This document shows positions 24,107-34,653 of a DNA stretch of 64,000 bases, in pieces (positions within the stretch are counted from its first letter, which is position 1; the number at the start of each line of letters is the position of its first letter). Source of the DNA: Caulobacter sp. Root343 (GTDB taxonomy: Bacteria > Pseudomonadota > Alphaproteobacteria > Caulobacterales > Caulobacteraceae); the NCBI RefSeq assembly GCF_001425745.1, contig NZ_LMDF01000008.1, positions 253,535 through 317,534 on the forward strand. The letters run 5' to 3'. Under the pieces are notes generated by a model that saw only the letters and a program-made list of their open reading frames with translations, was not told the origin of the DNA and ran no database searches. A program made the position numbers and the translations under genes.

Positions 24107-26315
24107 AGTACTTTCGATAGTTGGCGTAGTAATAATAGGAGTCGCCGTAGCCGTAGCGGGACTGGGCCTTGAGGTCCATCTGCGTCAGGGCGACGCCGGC
24201 GATGAACGCGCGCGTGCCTTGCAGCAGGGTCAGGGCCGACTGCACGGCCTTCACCGGCGTCTTCTTCCAGCGAACCAGCATGACCACAGCGTCGGCATGC
24301 GGCGCCAGGATGCGGGTGTCGGCGATGGCCAGCAGAGGCGCCGTGTCCAGCAGCACGATCTCGTAGCGGTTACGCAGTTCGGCCAGCAGGCGGTGCATGG
24401 CCGACGAGCCGAGCACGTCACGCGGCGTATAGGCCGTCTTCGCCAGCGGCAGGATATGCGCGCCGCTTTCGTCGTCGATCAGAGCCTGGTCCAGGGTGCA
24501 GACGCCGTTCAGCACTTCCAGCAGGCCGACGGGCGCCGGCTCCTTCAGGAATTGGCTGATGGCGCTCTGACGCAGGTCGCAGTCGACGACGATGACCTTG
24601 GCCCCGGAAGTCGCCAGGGTGCGGGCCAGAGAGAAGGTGGTCGTGGTCTTGCCTTCGCCCGGCAGGGACGAGGTGACCGCGATGACCTTCACCGGCTCGC
24701 CGACCTTGGAGAACAGGATCGAGGCGCGCAGCTTGCGCAGGCTTTCCGCGAAGCTCGAGAGCGGCTTGGCCAGCAGATAGTCCGGCGGCGATAGGCCCTT
24801 GAGAACCTTCGAGTCATCGACGGTCGTGCCCAAGGTCGGGACCGCGCCCAGATAGGGCAGGCCCAGACGACGCTCGACCTCGTCCTCGGTGAACAGGCCG
24901 GCCATCAGGATCTCGGCCAGCACGATCGCCGCCGCGCCCGCGCCCAGGGCCAGCACCAGGCCGAGGGCCAGGTTCAGCGACGGCTTGGGATAGCTCGGGC
25001 CGGTCGGGATCTTGGCCGGCGACACCACGCGTGCGTCCGCCTGCTCGATGCCGTCCGAGGTCGTGGTCTGCTTGAAGCGGGCCAGCAGGGTCTCGTACAG
25101 GGTCTTGACCGACTGCGCCTTACGCTCCAGCTCGGACAGGCCGATGCTGGCGCGGTTATTGCCAGCCAAAGTGCCCTTCGAGGCCGAGACGCTGGAGGCC
25201 ACCGAACCGGTGCGCTGGCGCGCCACCTGGGCCTGAGCCTCGAGGTTGGAGATGATACGGCGGATTTCGGCCTGGATCTGGGTGTCGATGTCGGCCAGCT
25301 CGCGCTTGGCCTTCAAGAGTTCCGGGTGACGATCGCCGTAGCGACCGCTGAGATCGGCGACCTGGGCGCTCTTCTCGGAACGTTGCTTACGCAGCTGCTG
25401 GACGACGGGCGAGTTCAGCGACTCGCCGACGTCTTCACCGGTGCTGCCGCGCGCCAGTTGCTGACGAGCGATGTTGAGGCGGGCGTCCGTCTCGGCCTGG
25501 GAAGCCCGGCTGAGCGCCAACTGCTGGTTCAGACCCGAGATTTCCTGCTCGGTCAGGGTCGCGCCCTCGGCGCTGAGCAGGTTGTTGGCGATCTTGTACT
25601 GCTGGACCGCGGCATCGGCTTGCTGGACCTGATCGCGCAGTTCGCCGACGCGGGTGTCCAGCCATTCGTTGGCCTTCTGGGTCGCGTCGAACTTCGCTTC
25701 CAGCTGCTCGGTCAGGTACAGGTTGGCGAAGGCGTTCGCCAGTTCCGAGGCGCGCTTGGGATCGACGTGAGTGTATTCGATCGAGATCAGATAGGTCAGT
25801 CCCGCACGGCGGACCTTCAGGCCGCCGAGCAGGTTGTCGACGATCCGCTCACGCCGGCGTTGCAGCTCGGTGGGATCGTTGGTCGCCGTCGGCGCCGTAG
25901 CCTTCTTCAGTGAGAACAGCCACGCCGTCGGGCCTTGAGCCCCCGGCAGATAAGGATTGAAGTACGGATCCTTTTCGAGCTTCAGCTCCTTGACGACCCG
26001 GCTGGCCAGGGACCGGGACTTGAGCACCTCGACCTCGGTGTCGACGACGGACGAATCCGCCGGCAGCCCCGAAAGCACCGCGCTCATGTCGGTGACCTGT
26101 TCCTTGCGGACATCCAGCATCACCTGCGCCGTCGCGGTATAGAGCGGTGTCTGCTGCAGGGTGAAGAGCACCACCGCCGCGAACACCACCACCGCCACCG
26201 CGGCGAAAAGCCGGAAGCGTCGTCTGAAGGTCGCGATCGCGACGTTCAGATCAAAAGACAACGCTCCGGTGTCATTCACCGGAGCGTTCGAAGTTTCAAA
26301 ACCGGAGCCGTCCAT
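24096..26315 (-). CDS. Wzc-like polysaccharide co-polymerase and tyrosine autokinase
   Basis: An inner-membrane protein of 739 residues: Wzz domain with TM1 (about 38-58), a long periplasmic coiled coil, TM2 near 450-475, then a BY-kinase domain with Walker A SSLPGEGKTTT (about 545-555), Walker A' VIVVDCDLR and Walker B IVLLDTAP. The last 19 residues contain nine tyrosines, the autophosphorylation cluster that controls chain length and export. It pairs with the Wza-like exporter and the Wzy-like polymerase of this cluster. Confidence 0.93.
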   Translation of the reverse strand: MDGSGFETSNAPVNDTGALSFDLNVAIATFRRRFRLFAAVAVVVFAAVVLFTLQQTPLYTATAQVMLDVRKEQVTDMSAVLSGLPADSSVVDTEVEVLKSRSLASRVVKELKLEKDPYFNPYLPGAQGPTAWLFSLKKATAPTATNDPTELQRRRERIVDNLLGGLKVRRAGLTYLISIEYTHVDPKRASELANAFANLYLTEQLEAKFDATQKANEWLDTRVGELRDQVQQADAAVQQYKIANNLLSAEGATLTEQEISGLNQQLALSRASQAETDARLNIARQQLARGSTGEDVGESLNSPVVQQLRKQRSEKSAQVADLSGRYGDRHPELLKAKRELADIDTQIQAEIRRIISNLEAQAQVARQRTGSVASSVSASKGTLAGNNRASIGLSELERKAQSVKTLYETLLARFKQTTTSDGIEQADARVVSPAKIPTGPSYPKPSLNLALGLVLALGAGAAAIVLAEILMAGLFTEDEVERRLGLPYLGAVPTLGTTVDDSKVLKGLSPPDYLLAKPLSSFAESLRKLRASILFSKVGEPVKVIAVTSSLPGEGKTTTTFSLARTLATSGAKVIVVDCDLRQSAISQFLKEPAPVGLLEVLNGVCTLDQALIDDESGAHILPLAKTAYTPRDVLGSSAMHRLLAELRNRYEIVLLDTAPLLAIADTRILAPHADAVVMLVRWKKTPVKAVQSALTLLQGTRAFIAGVALTQMDLKAQSRYGYGDSYYYYANYRKYYAD

Positions 26316-26379
26316 AACTACTCTCAGTAATCGGCAAACCTTGCCGTTTCGTGGACGTTTTAGAGTCCGCGGACTTTTT

Positions 26380-27648
26380 TTAGAATTGCAGCGCCACGGA
26401 GGCGATCAGCTTGTTGTCCTTGAACGAGGCGCCCTTGGCCGCACCGTTCGAGTCCTGCTTGAGGTAGTTATAGGTCAGGAACAGGCCCACGCGACGGTTC
26501 AGCAGGTAGGTCGCGGTCGCCGAGAAGTTATCGCGCTTGTCGTCGCGATCCACGCCCTTGTAGTTGTCCTTGCCATGGCTGTAAGCGGCGGACACTAGGA
26601 CGTTGCGCATCAGTTCGTGGTCAATCGACGCGCCGATGTTGTTGGCGATGTAGCCTTGCGAGCCCGGCGCCGTCGATTCCTCGATCGTGCGCGAACCGTT
26701 CAGGCCGACCGTGGTCAACTGGGTCGGGAACCACTCGACACGACCGGCGGCGTTGAAGCCGCTGATGTCCTTAAACAGGACGTTGTCGTACGACTGCTTC
26801 ATGTAGCCGACCTGGACATCGCCGCGGACCAGCTCCGAAACGTCGAAGTTGGCGCCGACGCCGACGACATAGCCGTCCGAGTCGCGGTTAAGGGCCGCGA
26901 TGTTGGTGTCGTAGCTCTTCTTGTTGCCCGTGGCCGCCAGATAGACGGCGGTGTCGGGGCTGACCGCGTATTCGGCCTTGCCGCCGTACGTGAATTCGTT
27001 GCGGTCGCGGAAGTCCTGGTCAACGACGCCGGTGCCGGCGATGTTGCGAACGTCGTCGTAGTTATAGTCGCGATCTTCCAGGCGACCGACGAGACGCAGG
27101 CGGTTGAATTCCTTCGTCAGCGCAACCGAACCCTGGTTCAGGTCATATTCCACCGGCTTGCCGGCGGCCGTCGGCGAGGTCGGCGCCGTCCGCGGTTCGA
27201 CGAGGTGCTGGGTCTGGACCGTGCCGGTAATGTTCGAGCCGCGGTCGATATCGATCCGGCCGTTAGCCGACAGCGTGTACTCTTCCGCGTTTTCCGAGCT
27301 GTTGTCGGCATAGCGAATGATGTTGCCGCCGGCGAAGAAGCCGAGAGCGTGACGCGACCAGTCCGAGCGAACGGCCAGCTCCGGCTTCACGCGCCAGATG
27401 TTGTCGTCGGTCTTGCCCGTCGCGACGGCGTAGATGTTGTCGTTATGCTCGAGATCGACGGTCACGCGCGGATACACCGTGAAGCCGCCAGCCTTTTGGC
27501 CGGTCGCCTCGTAGTCCGGGCGCGGGCGCTGACGAACGGAGACGTTCTTGTCGCGCTTGAAGTTGGAACCGAGATCTTGCGCCTGAGCGATTTGTGGCGC
27601 GGTCAACGCAATACAGGCCGCAACGGCCGAGCACGTTAGAATTCGCAT
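26380..27648 (-). CDS. Outer-membrane beta-barrel protein of the capsule cluster
   Basis: A protein of 422 residues with a signal peptide (cut near AQA-Q24) and a mature part of alternating amphipathic strands ending in a C-terminal phenylalanine (SVALQF), the usual outer-membrane assembly signal. It resembles the BBP2_2/GumB-neighbour barrels found beside Wza/Wzc export genes. It may complete the export channel above the short Wza-like protein. It sits 65 bases downstream of a long gap and upstream of wzc on the same strand. Confidence 0.82.
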   Translation of the reverse strand: MRILTCSAVAACIALTAPQIAQAQDLGSNFKRDKNVSVRQRPRPDYEATGQKAGGFTVYPRVTVDLEHNDNIYAVATGKTDDNIWRVKPELAVRSDWSRHALGFFAGGNIIRYADNSSENAEEYTLSANGRIDIDRGSNITGTVQTQHLVEPRTAPTSPTAAGKPVEYDLNQGSVALTKEFNRLRLVGRLEDRDYNYDDVRNIAGTGVVDQDFRDRNEFTYGGKAEYAVSPDTAVYLAATGNKKSYDTNIAALNRDSDGYVVGVGANFDVSELVRGDVQVGYMKQSYDNVLFKDISGFNAAGRVEWFPTQLTTVGLNGSRTIEESTAPGSQGYIANNIGASIDHELMRNVLVSAAYSHGKDNYKGVDRDDKRDNFSATATYLLNRRVGLFLTYNYLKQDSNGAAKGASFKDNKLIASVALQF

Positions 27649-27718
27649 GTCTTATCCCCACCAGTAGGTGGCGGCCGGCGCATGTCGTGACACGCCAGTC
27701 CGCCCCGAGGTTTGTCGT

Positions 27719-28303
27719 TTAGCTGCCGCAGTAAGCGGCGATCACGCCGGCGCACGGATCGTACGGAGCCGGAGTAACGGTGCCAGTGGCGCCGCCGCCA
27801 GCGCCCGTGCCGGCGTCGCCGGTCGAGGTCGACGAGACACCTTGCAGGCTGACCAGCACGCTCGGGGCGCCACCGGCGTCCGTCGAGGCGGTGATGGTAG
27901 CCGACTGACCGGTAGCGGCCAGCTGCTGGACGACGGCCGGAGCCGAAGCCACTTGCTGAGCCATTTCAGGCGCCACCGCGGCGGCGACTTGGATGGCCAC
28001 ACCGGCGCTGATCGAACCGGCCTGGACAGCTTGGACCAGAGCCGCGGCGATCACCGTCGGCGAAGCGCCGCTGGCGGCCAGGGCGTTCGACACGGCCGCC
28101 TGGATGGCGGCCAGCTTGGCCGAGGCCGACAGCTTGGCGAAGCCAGGCTGAGCGGCGGCCGATTGAGCGGCGGCCTGGATGGTGGCCTGCAGCGACACGG
28201 CGGTCGGAGCGGGCGGCGTTTGGGCCCAGACGTGGCCAGCGCCGATAGGCGCGAGCGCAACGGCCAAGCTAATGGCGATAGCGCGGAAGCGATTAGAAGC
28301 CAT
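27719..28303 (-). CDS. Ala-rich secreted protein, unknown function
   Basis: A protein of 194 residues with a good GGAGGGAG ribosome site and a signal peptide (cut after VWA at about residue 27). The mature part is Ala/Gln/Val-rich and helical to about residue 145, then a Gly/Ser/Thr linker, then a short end with two cysteines (DPCAGVIAAYC) that may form a disulfide. No family recognised. It precedes the barrel gene on the same strand, so it probably belongs to the capsule cluster. Confidence 0.75.
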   Translation of the reverse strand: MASNRFRAIAISLAVALAPIGAGHVWAQTPPAPTAVSLQATIQAAAQSAAAQPGFAKLSASAKLAAIQAAVSNALAASGASPTVIAAALVQAVQAGSISAGVAIQVAAAVAPEMAQQVASAPAVVQQLAATGQSATITASTDAGGAPSVLVSLQGVSSTSTGDAGTGAGGGATGTVTPAPYDPCAGVIAAYCGS

Positions 28304-28661
28304 GACTGCTCCCTCCAATTGAACGGCGTCCCTTTAGGACAACGTAAACGAATGCTCTAGCCCGGAATGCGCCTTTTCGTCGATTTCTCGGCGACACCGT
28401 TCCCAGAAGATCACACATTCGTGCAACTCTTGCGGGAGGGAGAACGTAAACCGGTGTTTAGACTAGGAATGTGACGCGTTTGCCCCGCCATGGCAGATAC
28501 ACAGAGATTTATCGACGGTTTGGTTAGGCCTAAAAAACCATGTACGGCCACGTAAGGCAACGCCGCTCGCGCAGAATTCTTGGTAAATGCCGCGAATCTG
28601 GTCGATTTCGCCTTCTAGGCGACCAAATAGTTCGAATAATCCGCACTAGGCTTGGTTAAGA
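28304..28661. other. Intergenic region, AT-enriched, probable promoter
   Basis: No convincing gene. It is richer in A and T than its neighbours, especially 28480-28540 and 28600-28650, and must hold the promoter of the Ala-rich protein gene (minus strand). I saw several TTAA or TTAG half-sites but no full CtrA box, and no terminator for the receptor gene ending at 28662. Confidence 0.5.
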
Positions 28662-29729
28662 CTAGGCCGCCGCGGAAGTCCTCGCCGGAACTTGCTGGCG
28701 CTGAACCAGACATCCATACCAGCCAAGGCCGGTGTAGGTCTCGTAGCCGGGGGTCAAGGCATAACCCACGGTGATCTCGCCGTCGGCGTAACTTCCCATC
28801 GGCCCAGCAGAGACATCCAGCGGAAAGACTTCACTAAGAACACCCTGATTGTCCGAAGAGGCCAGGACGCGCCCCTTCTGATCCAGGAGCATCACGCGCG
28901 AACGTTCGCGCTCCTCGTTGGTGAGGCGTACGCCGTCGACCACCGCCTGGGCCTGCGGTCGCCAGTCGAAATGCACACCCAAAACCCCCAGCGCCTCGCC
29001 CTTGGCCTGGCCGCCGGCGCGGATGGCCGTCGCGTAGGTGGCGACCGGAGCGTCGCCCAAGGCGTGGCACCGCTCGATATCGCAGGCCACGAAATCGTCG
29101 CCGGTGGCCGTGCGCAGCCCGTCCTGAAACCAGCGCGCCTGGCCGACCGACTGGCCGACGACATTCGGATAGCGGCCTGGCCGACCATTGGCGATCACCC
29201 GCCCCTTGGCGTCGCAGATCCAGAGATCGAGATAGACCGTATAGGCGTCGAGGATCACGCCCAGGCGCTCGCTGGCGTATCGCCGGGCGGCCGTATCGGC
29301 GTCGGCGAGACAGGCCACCACGGCGGAGTCGGTTGCCCACCAGCGAACGTCGCAGGTGCGTTCGTAGAGATTGCGGTCGACGATCTCGATGGCGTTCAGG
29401 GCCAGGTCGGCCAGGCGCTGCCCGCGCATATGGCCGAGGATCGCCCCGCCGATCGCGGACAGCTCGTCCAGATCGGCCCGCACCTGGCTGTCCAGGGCGG
29501 CGGCGACCGCGTCGATCTCGGTAGAGATCTTCTTGAATTCTTCGGCGACGATGGCGAAGCCCTTGCCGGCCTCGCCCGCCCGGGCCGCCACGATCAATGC
29601 GTTGATGGCCAGCATCTTGGCCGCGCGGTTGACCCTGGCGATTTCGCCTATCTTCTCCCCCGCGACGCTGGAGAGCCGTTCCGACAGGTCGAGAATTCGT
29701 TCCGGGCGAAGACTTGTGTCCTGCTCCAT
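28662..29729 (-). CDS. Soluble receptor: short MCP tip followed by a Cache-type sensor
   Basis: A protein of about 355 residues with no signal peptide or membrane span. Residues 10-75 are a compact chemoreceptor signalling hairpin (KMLAINALIVAARAGEAGKGFAIVAEEF). The rest looks like a Cache-type sensor: YLDLWICDAKGRVIANG, then YATAIRAG...GVLGVHFDW, MLLDQKGRVLASS. This reverses the usual order of sensor then signalling domain. It may feed cytosolic information into a chemoreceptor array or another CheA-like kinase. The ATG at 29729 is preferred; an upstream ATG adds 17 residues. Confidence 0.8.
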   Translation of the reverse strand: MEQDTSLRPERILDLSERLSSVAGEKIGEIARVNRAAKMLAINALIVAARAGEAGKGFAIVAEEFKKISTEIDAVAAALDSQVRADLDELSAIGGAILGHMRGQRLADLALNAIEIVDRNLYERTCDVRWWATDSAVVACLADADTAARRYASERLGVILDAYTVYLDLWICDAKGRVIANGRPGRYPNVVGQSVGQARWFQDGLRTATGDDFVACDIERCHALGDAPVATYATAIRAGGQAKGEALGVLGVHFDWRPQAQAVVDGVRLTNEERERSRVMLLDQKGRVLASSDNQGVLSEVFPLDVSAGPMGSYADGEITVGYALTPGYETYTGLGWYGCLVQRQQVPARTSAAA

Positions 29730-29854
29730 CGCTGACGCGCCCCCACGCAAGACATTCGAGCGAATCGGCTCTAACCCCACAAGATGACGCCCGTGTCATC
29801 ACCGCGCGACGACACGCGATGTCACACCCCAAGGCGCGAGGGCCTTCCACGACG

Positions 29855-29895
29855 AAAAAGCGCCGGAACGCCCCCGAAAAGGGCGCCCGGCGCTT
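29855..29895 (-). terminator. Terminator of gyrB
   Basis: On the minus strand AAGCGCCGG pairs with CCGGCGCTT across a 23-base loop that itself contains GCGCCC/GGGGGC pairing, followed by TTTTT. It begins 26 bases after the gyrB stop. Confidence 0.85.
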
Positions 29896-29921
29896 AAGAA
29901 ACAGGCGTTTCGAACGTGTTG

Positions 29922-32384
<2,463 letters not shown>

Positions 32385-32420
32385 TCGTCTTCCAGGGCGG
32401 TCAGGCCAACGGGGCCAGGC

Positions 32421-33575
32421 CTATTGAGGGGTGAGGCCGGCGTCGCACACGCGAACGCCGAGCGCCCGACCCTTGAGATGGTCGAACAGCGACTCGTCCG
32501 TGCCGGTGAGGAAGGCCTGGAGCTTGAGCGCCGTGAGTTCGTCGGCCAATGCGGCTCGTCTCGTAAGATCGAGATGCGCGGCGACTTCGTCGAGCAATAT
32601 TACAGGATTCGGCGCGGATTCCGCACGCGAAAGTCGCGCCGCCTGGGCCAGAACGAGGTTCAAAATCAGGGCTTTCTGCTCCCCGGTCGAGCATTCCGCC
32701 GCCGGACGGTCCTTCTCGACGTGAAAGATGGCCAGATCGCCGCGATGCGGACCGGTCAAGGCCCGCCCGGCGGCCCCGTCGCGGCCGCGCGCGGCGGCCA
32801 GGCCTTGGGCCAATTTCAGCTCGATTTCGGCGAACGGCGCGCCGTCCAGGGCCATTTTCTCCCACTCGCCGGTCAAGGTCAGGCGCGCCTGGGGAAAAGG
32901 CCGGTCGCCACGGCTGTTTATTTCGGCCTGGAGGGCCGAAAGGGTGCGGGCGCGGGCCTGGGCCAGCAGCGCTCCGAATTCGGCCAGGCGAGCCTCCAGC
33001 GCCGTCAGCCATACGGGATCGGCCGGCGCGCCGGTCTCGGCCGCGTCGGTCAGCAGGCGCATCCGCTCGCGTTGGGCCTTGTCATAGGCGTTGGCGTTGG
33101 CTGCGTGGGCCGGTTCACCGGCGAAAACCAGGCGATCGAAGAACCGCCGGCGCTCCGAGGCCGCTTCCAGGAACAGGCGGTCCTGAGCGGGAGTCAGCCA
33201 GATGGGGCGGACGTGGTCGGCCAGGCGCCCCGGCGGCACGGTCTCGCCGTCCAGCCGCACGGCGCGGCGGGCGGCCCCGCCCTGCTCGACGCCCGTGCCG
33301 ATCCGCACCGGCGCGTCCGATCCGGATTCGACCTCGGCGGCCACCGCCCAGGCGCGGCCGGCCGCCTCGCCGGGCAGGCGGCGACCGACCTCGGCCAGGC
33401 TGGCCCCACGCAAGCCCTTTCCGGGGCTGAGCAGGCTTATGGCCTCGAGAAGATTGGTCTTTCCGGCGCCGTTGGCTCCGAACAGATAGACGCTGCGCCC
33501 CTCGGTCTCGAGGCGGGCGCGCTCGTAGGAGCGGAAGTCCGTCAGGGTCAGGGAAAGCAGTGCGGCCGACGCCAT
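32421..33575 (-). CDS. recF: DNA replication and repair protein RecF
   Basis: An SMC-like ATPase of 384 residues that loads RecA on gapped DNA. Walker A GANGAGKTN at about 33-41, RecF signature STGEQKALIL near 320, and Walker B VILLDEVAAHLD near 350. Located just upstream of gyrB. In many bacteria dnaN precedes recF directly; here dnaN is 3 kb away with an unrelated peptidase and two small genes between. Confidence 0.94.
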   Translation of the reverse strand: MASAALLSLTLTDFRSYERARLETEGRSVYLFGANGAGKTNLLEAISLLSPGKGLRGASLAEVGRRLPGEAAGRAWAVAAEVESGSDAPVRIGTGVEQGGAARRAVRLDGETVPPGRLADHVRPIWLTPAQDRLFLEAASERRRFFDRLVFAGEPAHAANANAYDKAQRERMRLLTDAAETGAPADPVWLTALEARLAEFGALLAQARARTLSALQAEINSRGDRPFPQARLTLTGEWEKMALDGAPFAEIELKLAQGLAAARGRDGAAGRALTGPHRGDLAIFHVEKDRPAAECSTGEQKALILNLVLAQAARLSRAESAPNPVILLDEVAAHLDLTRRAALADELTALKLQAFLTGTDESLFDHLKGRALGVRVCDAGLTPQ

Positions 33576-33649
33576 GGGGCGTTCATAAGGGGTGTCGCCG
33601 CCCAGGGCTACTAGGGCGAATCCAGGGGGCGCCGAGACGCCCGCTCCAA

Positions 33650-33676
33650 GAGGACGCTGGAGCGGGCCCCGCCTCG
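33650..33676 (-). terminator. Hairpin between the VOC gene and recF
   Basis: A nine-base stem CCCGCTCCA/TGGAGCGGG with a nine-base loop, about 100 bases after the VOC stop and 75 before the recF start. No T-run follows, so it may be a factor-dependent terminator or a leader structure of recF. Confidence 0.4.
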
Positions 33677-33775
33677 GAATGGCCCTCCGGAGACTTGCGC
33701 CGCATATAGGCTACGCCGGGCGTCATGCTGATGCGCGTTGTGTGGCAAGAGCATGGCGAAGCTTGGAAGCGGAGA

Positions 33776-34147
33776 TCAGCCCAGCTTGTAGCCGCAGAGC
33801 TTGTTGCCATCGAGGTCGCGGAAATAGGCGAAATAGGCCTTGGGCATCCGGGCGCCGGGCTGACCCTCGTCCGTCCCACCCAGTTCGAGGGCCTTGGCGT
33901 GGAAGGCGTCGACCTCTTCGACGGTTTCGAAGGCGAAACCGCCCATCATGCCATTGCCGATGCAGGCCGGGTTGCCGTCATAGGGGCCCAGCACCCCGAA
34001 CATACAGCCGTCGCCACGGTACAGCCGACCACCCGAGGGATGCTCGAACAGCGGCCTCATCCCGATCGAGCCCAGCAGCCCGTCGTAGAACACCTTGGCC
34101 TTCTCCAGATCGTTCGATCCGACCGTCACGTAGTTCACCCTGGCCAT
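33776..34147 (-). CDS. VOC-family (glyoxalase/bleomycin resistance fold) protein
   Basis: A single vicinal-oxygen-chelate domain of 123 residues (VTVGSNDLEKAKVFYDGLL at the start; YFAYFRDLDGNKLCGY at the end). Family members bind a metal and act on small molecules or sequester drugs; no substrate can be assigned. The start is fixed by a GGGAGG site seven bases upstream. An ArsR-type regulator gene lies 68 bases upstream on the same strand, so they probably form an operon. Confidence 0.85.
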   Translation of the reverse strand: MARVNYVTVGSNDLEKAKVFYDGLLGSIGMRPLFEHPSGGRLYRGDGCMFGVLGPYDGNPACIGNGMMGGFAFETVEEVDAFHAKALELGGTDEGQPGARMPKAYFAYFRDLDGNKLCGYKLG

Positions 34148-34215
34148 AGCCGCCTCCCGTCTTTTTATGAAACGGACCTTAGCGCGCTTATGAGCATCCG
34201 CAATATGACGCGACG

Positions 34216-34515
34216 TCAGGCCTCCCAGAGCCCCCGATAGCCGTAGAGCCAGGCCCCCACCTCGGCGAAGCGCTGCGTCTGGATCGCACACGTCCGCACC
34301 CGGCCCTGTTTGGAGGTCGTGATCCAGCCGCCGCGCTCCAGGATCTTCAAGTGCTTCATCAGCGAGGTCAGCGCCATGTCGAACGGCGCGGCCAGTTCGC
34401 CGACGCTCGCCGGCCCCGCGCCCAGTCGACTCAGGATCGCCCGCCGGGTCGGATCGGCCAGGGCCTGGAAGACGTCATCGAGGGGCGCGGATTGCTGATC
34501 CATGTGGCTAAGCAT
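34216..34515 (-). CDS. ArsR-family winged-helix regulator
   Basis: A DNA-binding protein of 99 residues (95 if the second ATG is used) with the helix-turn-helix DPTRRAILSRLGAGPASVGELAAPF and the MALTSLMKHLKILERGGWI recognition region. No metal-binding cysteine pair, so it is not a classical arsenic sensor; it belongs with the SdpR-like group often paired with VOC or SRPBCC genes, which fits its neighbour. It probably represses its own operon. Confidence 0.87.
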   Translation of the reverse strand: MLSHMDQQSAPLDDVFQALADPTRRAILSRLGAGPASVGELAAPFDMALTSLMKHLKILERGGWITTSKQGRVRTCAIQTQRFAEVGAWLYGYRGLWEA

Positions 34516-34653
34516 GGGTCACGGCCATGCTTAGCGCAACAGCTCAGCTAATATTCAACCTTTCCGCGCGTTTCACGGCCGGCAGGCGATGTTCCACGAG
34601 GTCGTCGATGCGACGCGGACGGTAAGCGCAAAGGCTAAGCTTGGCGCGAGGCG

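Noticed and set aside
18397..27648. Holdfast (hfs) synthesis cluster
   Set aside because: Wza, Wzc and Wzy homologues fit, but no hfsG/hfsH-like genes are present. The HvyA-like and PssY-like genes point to capsule instead.
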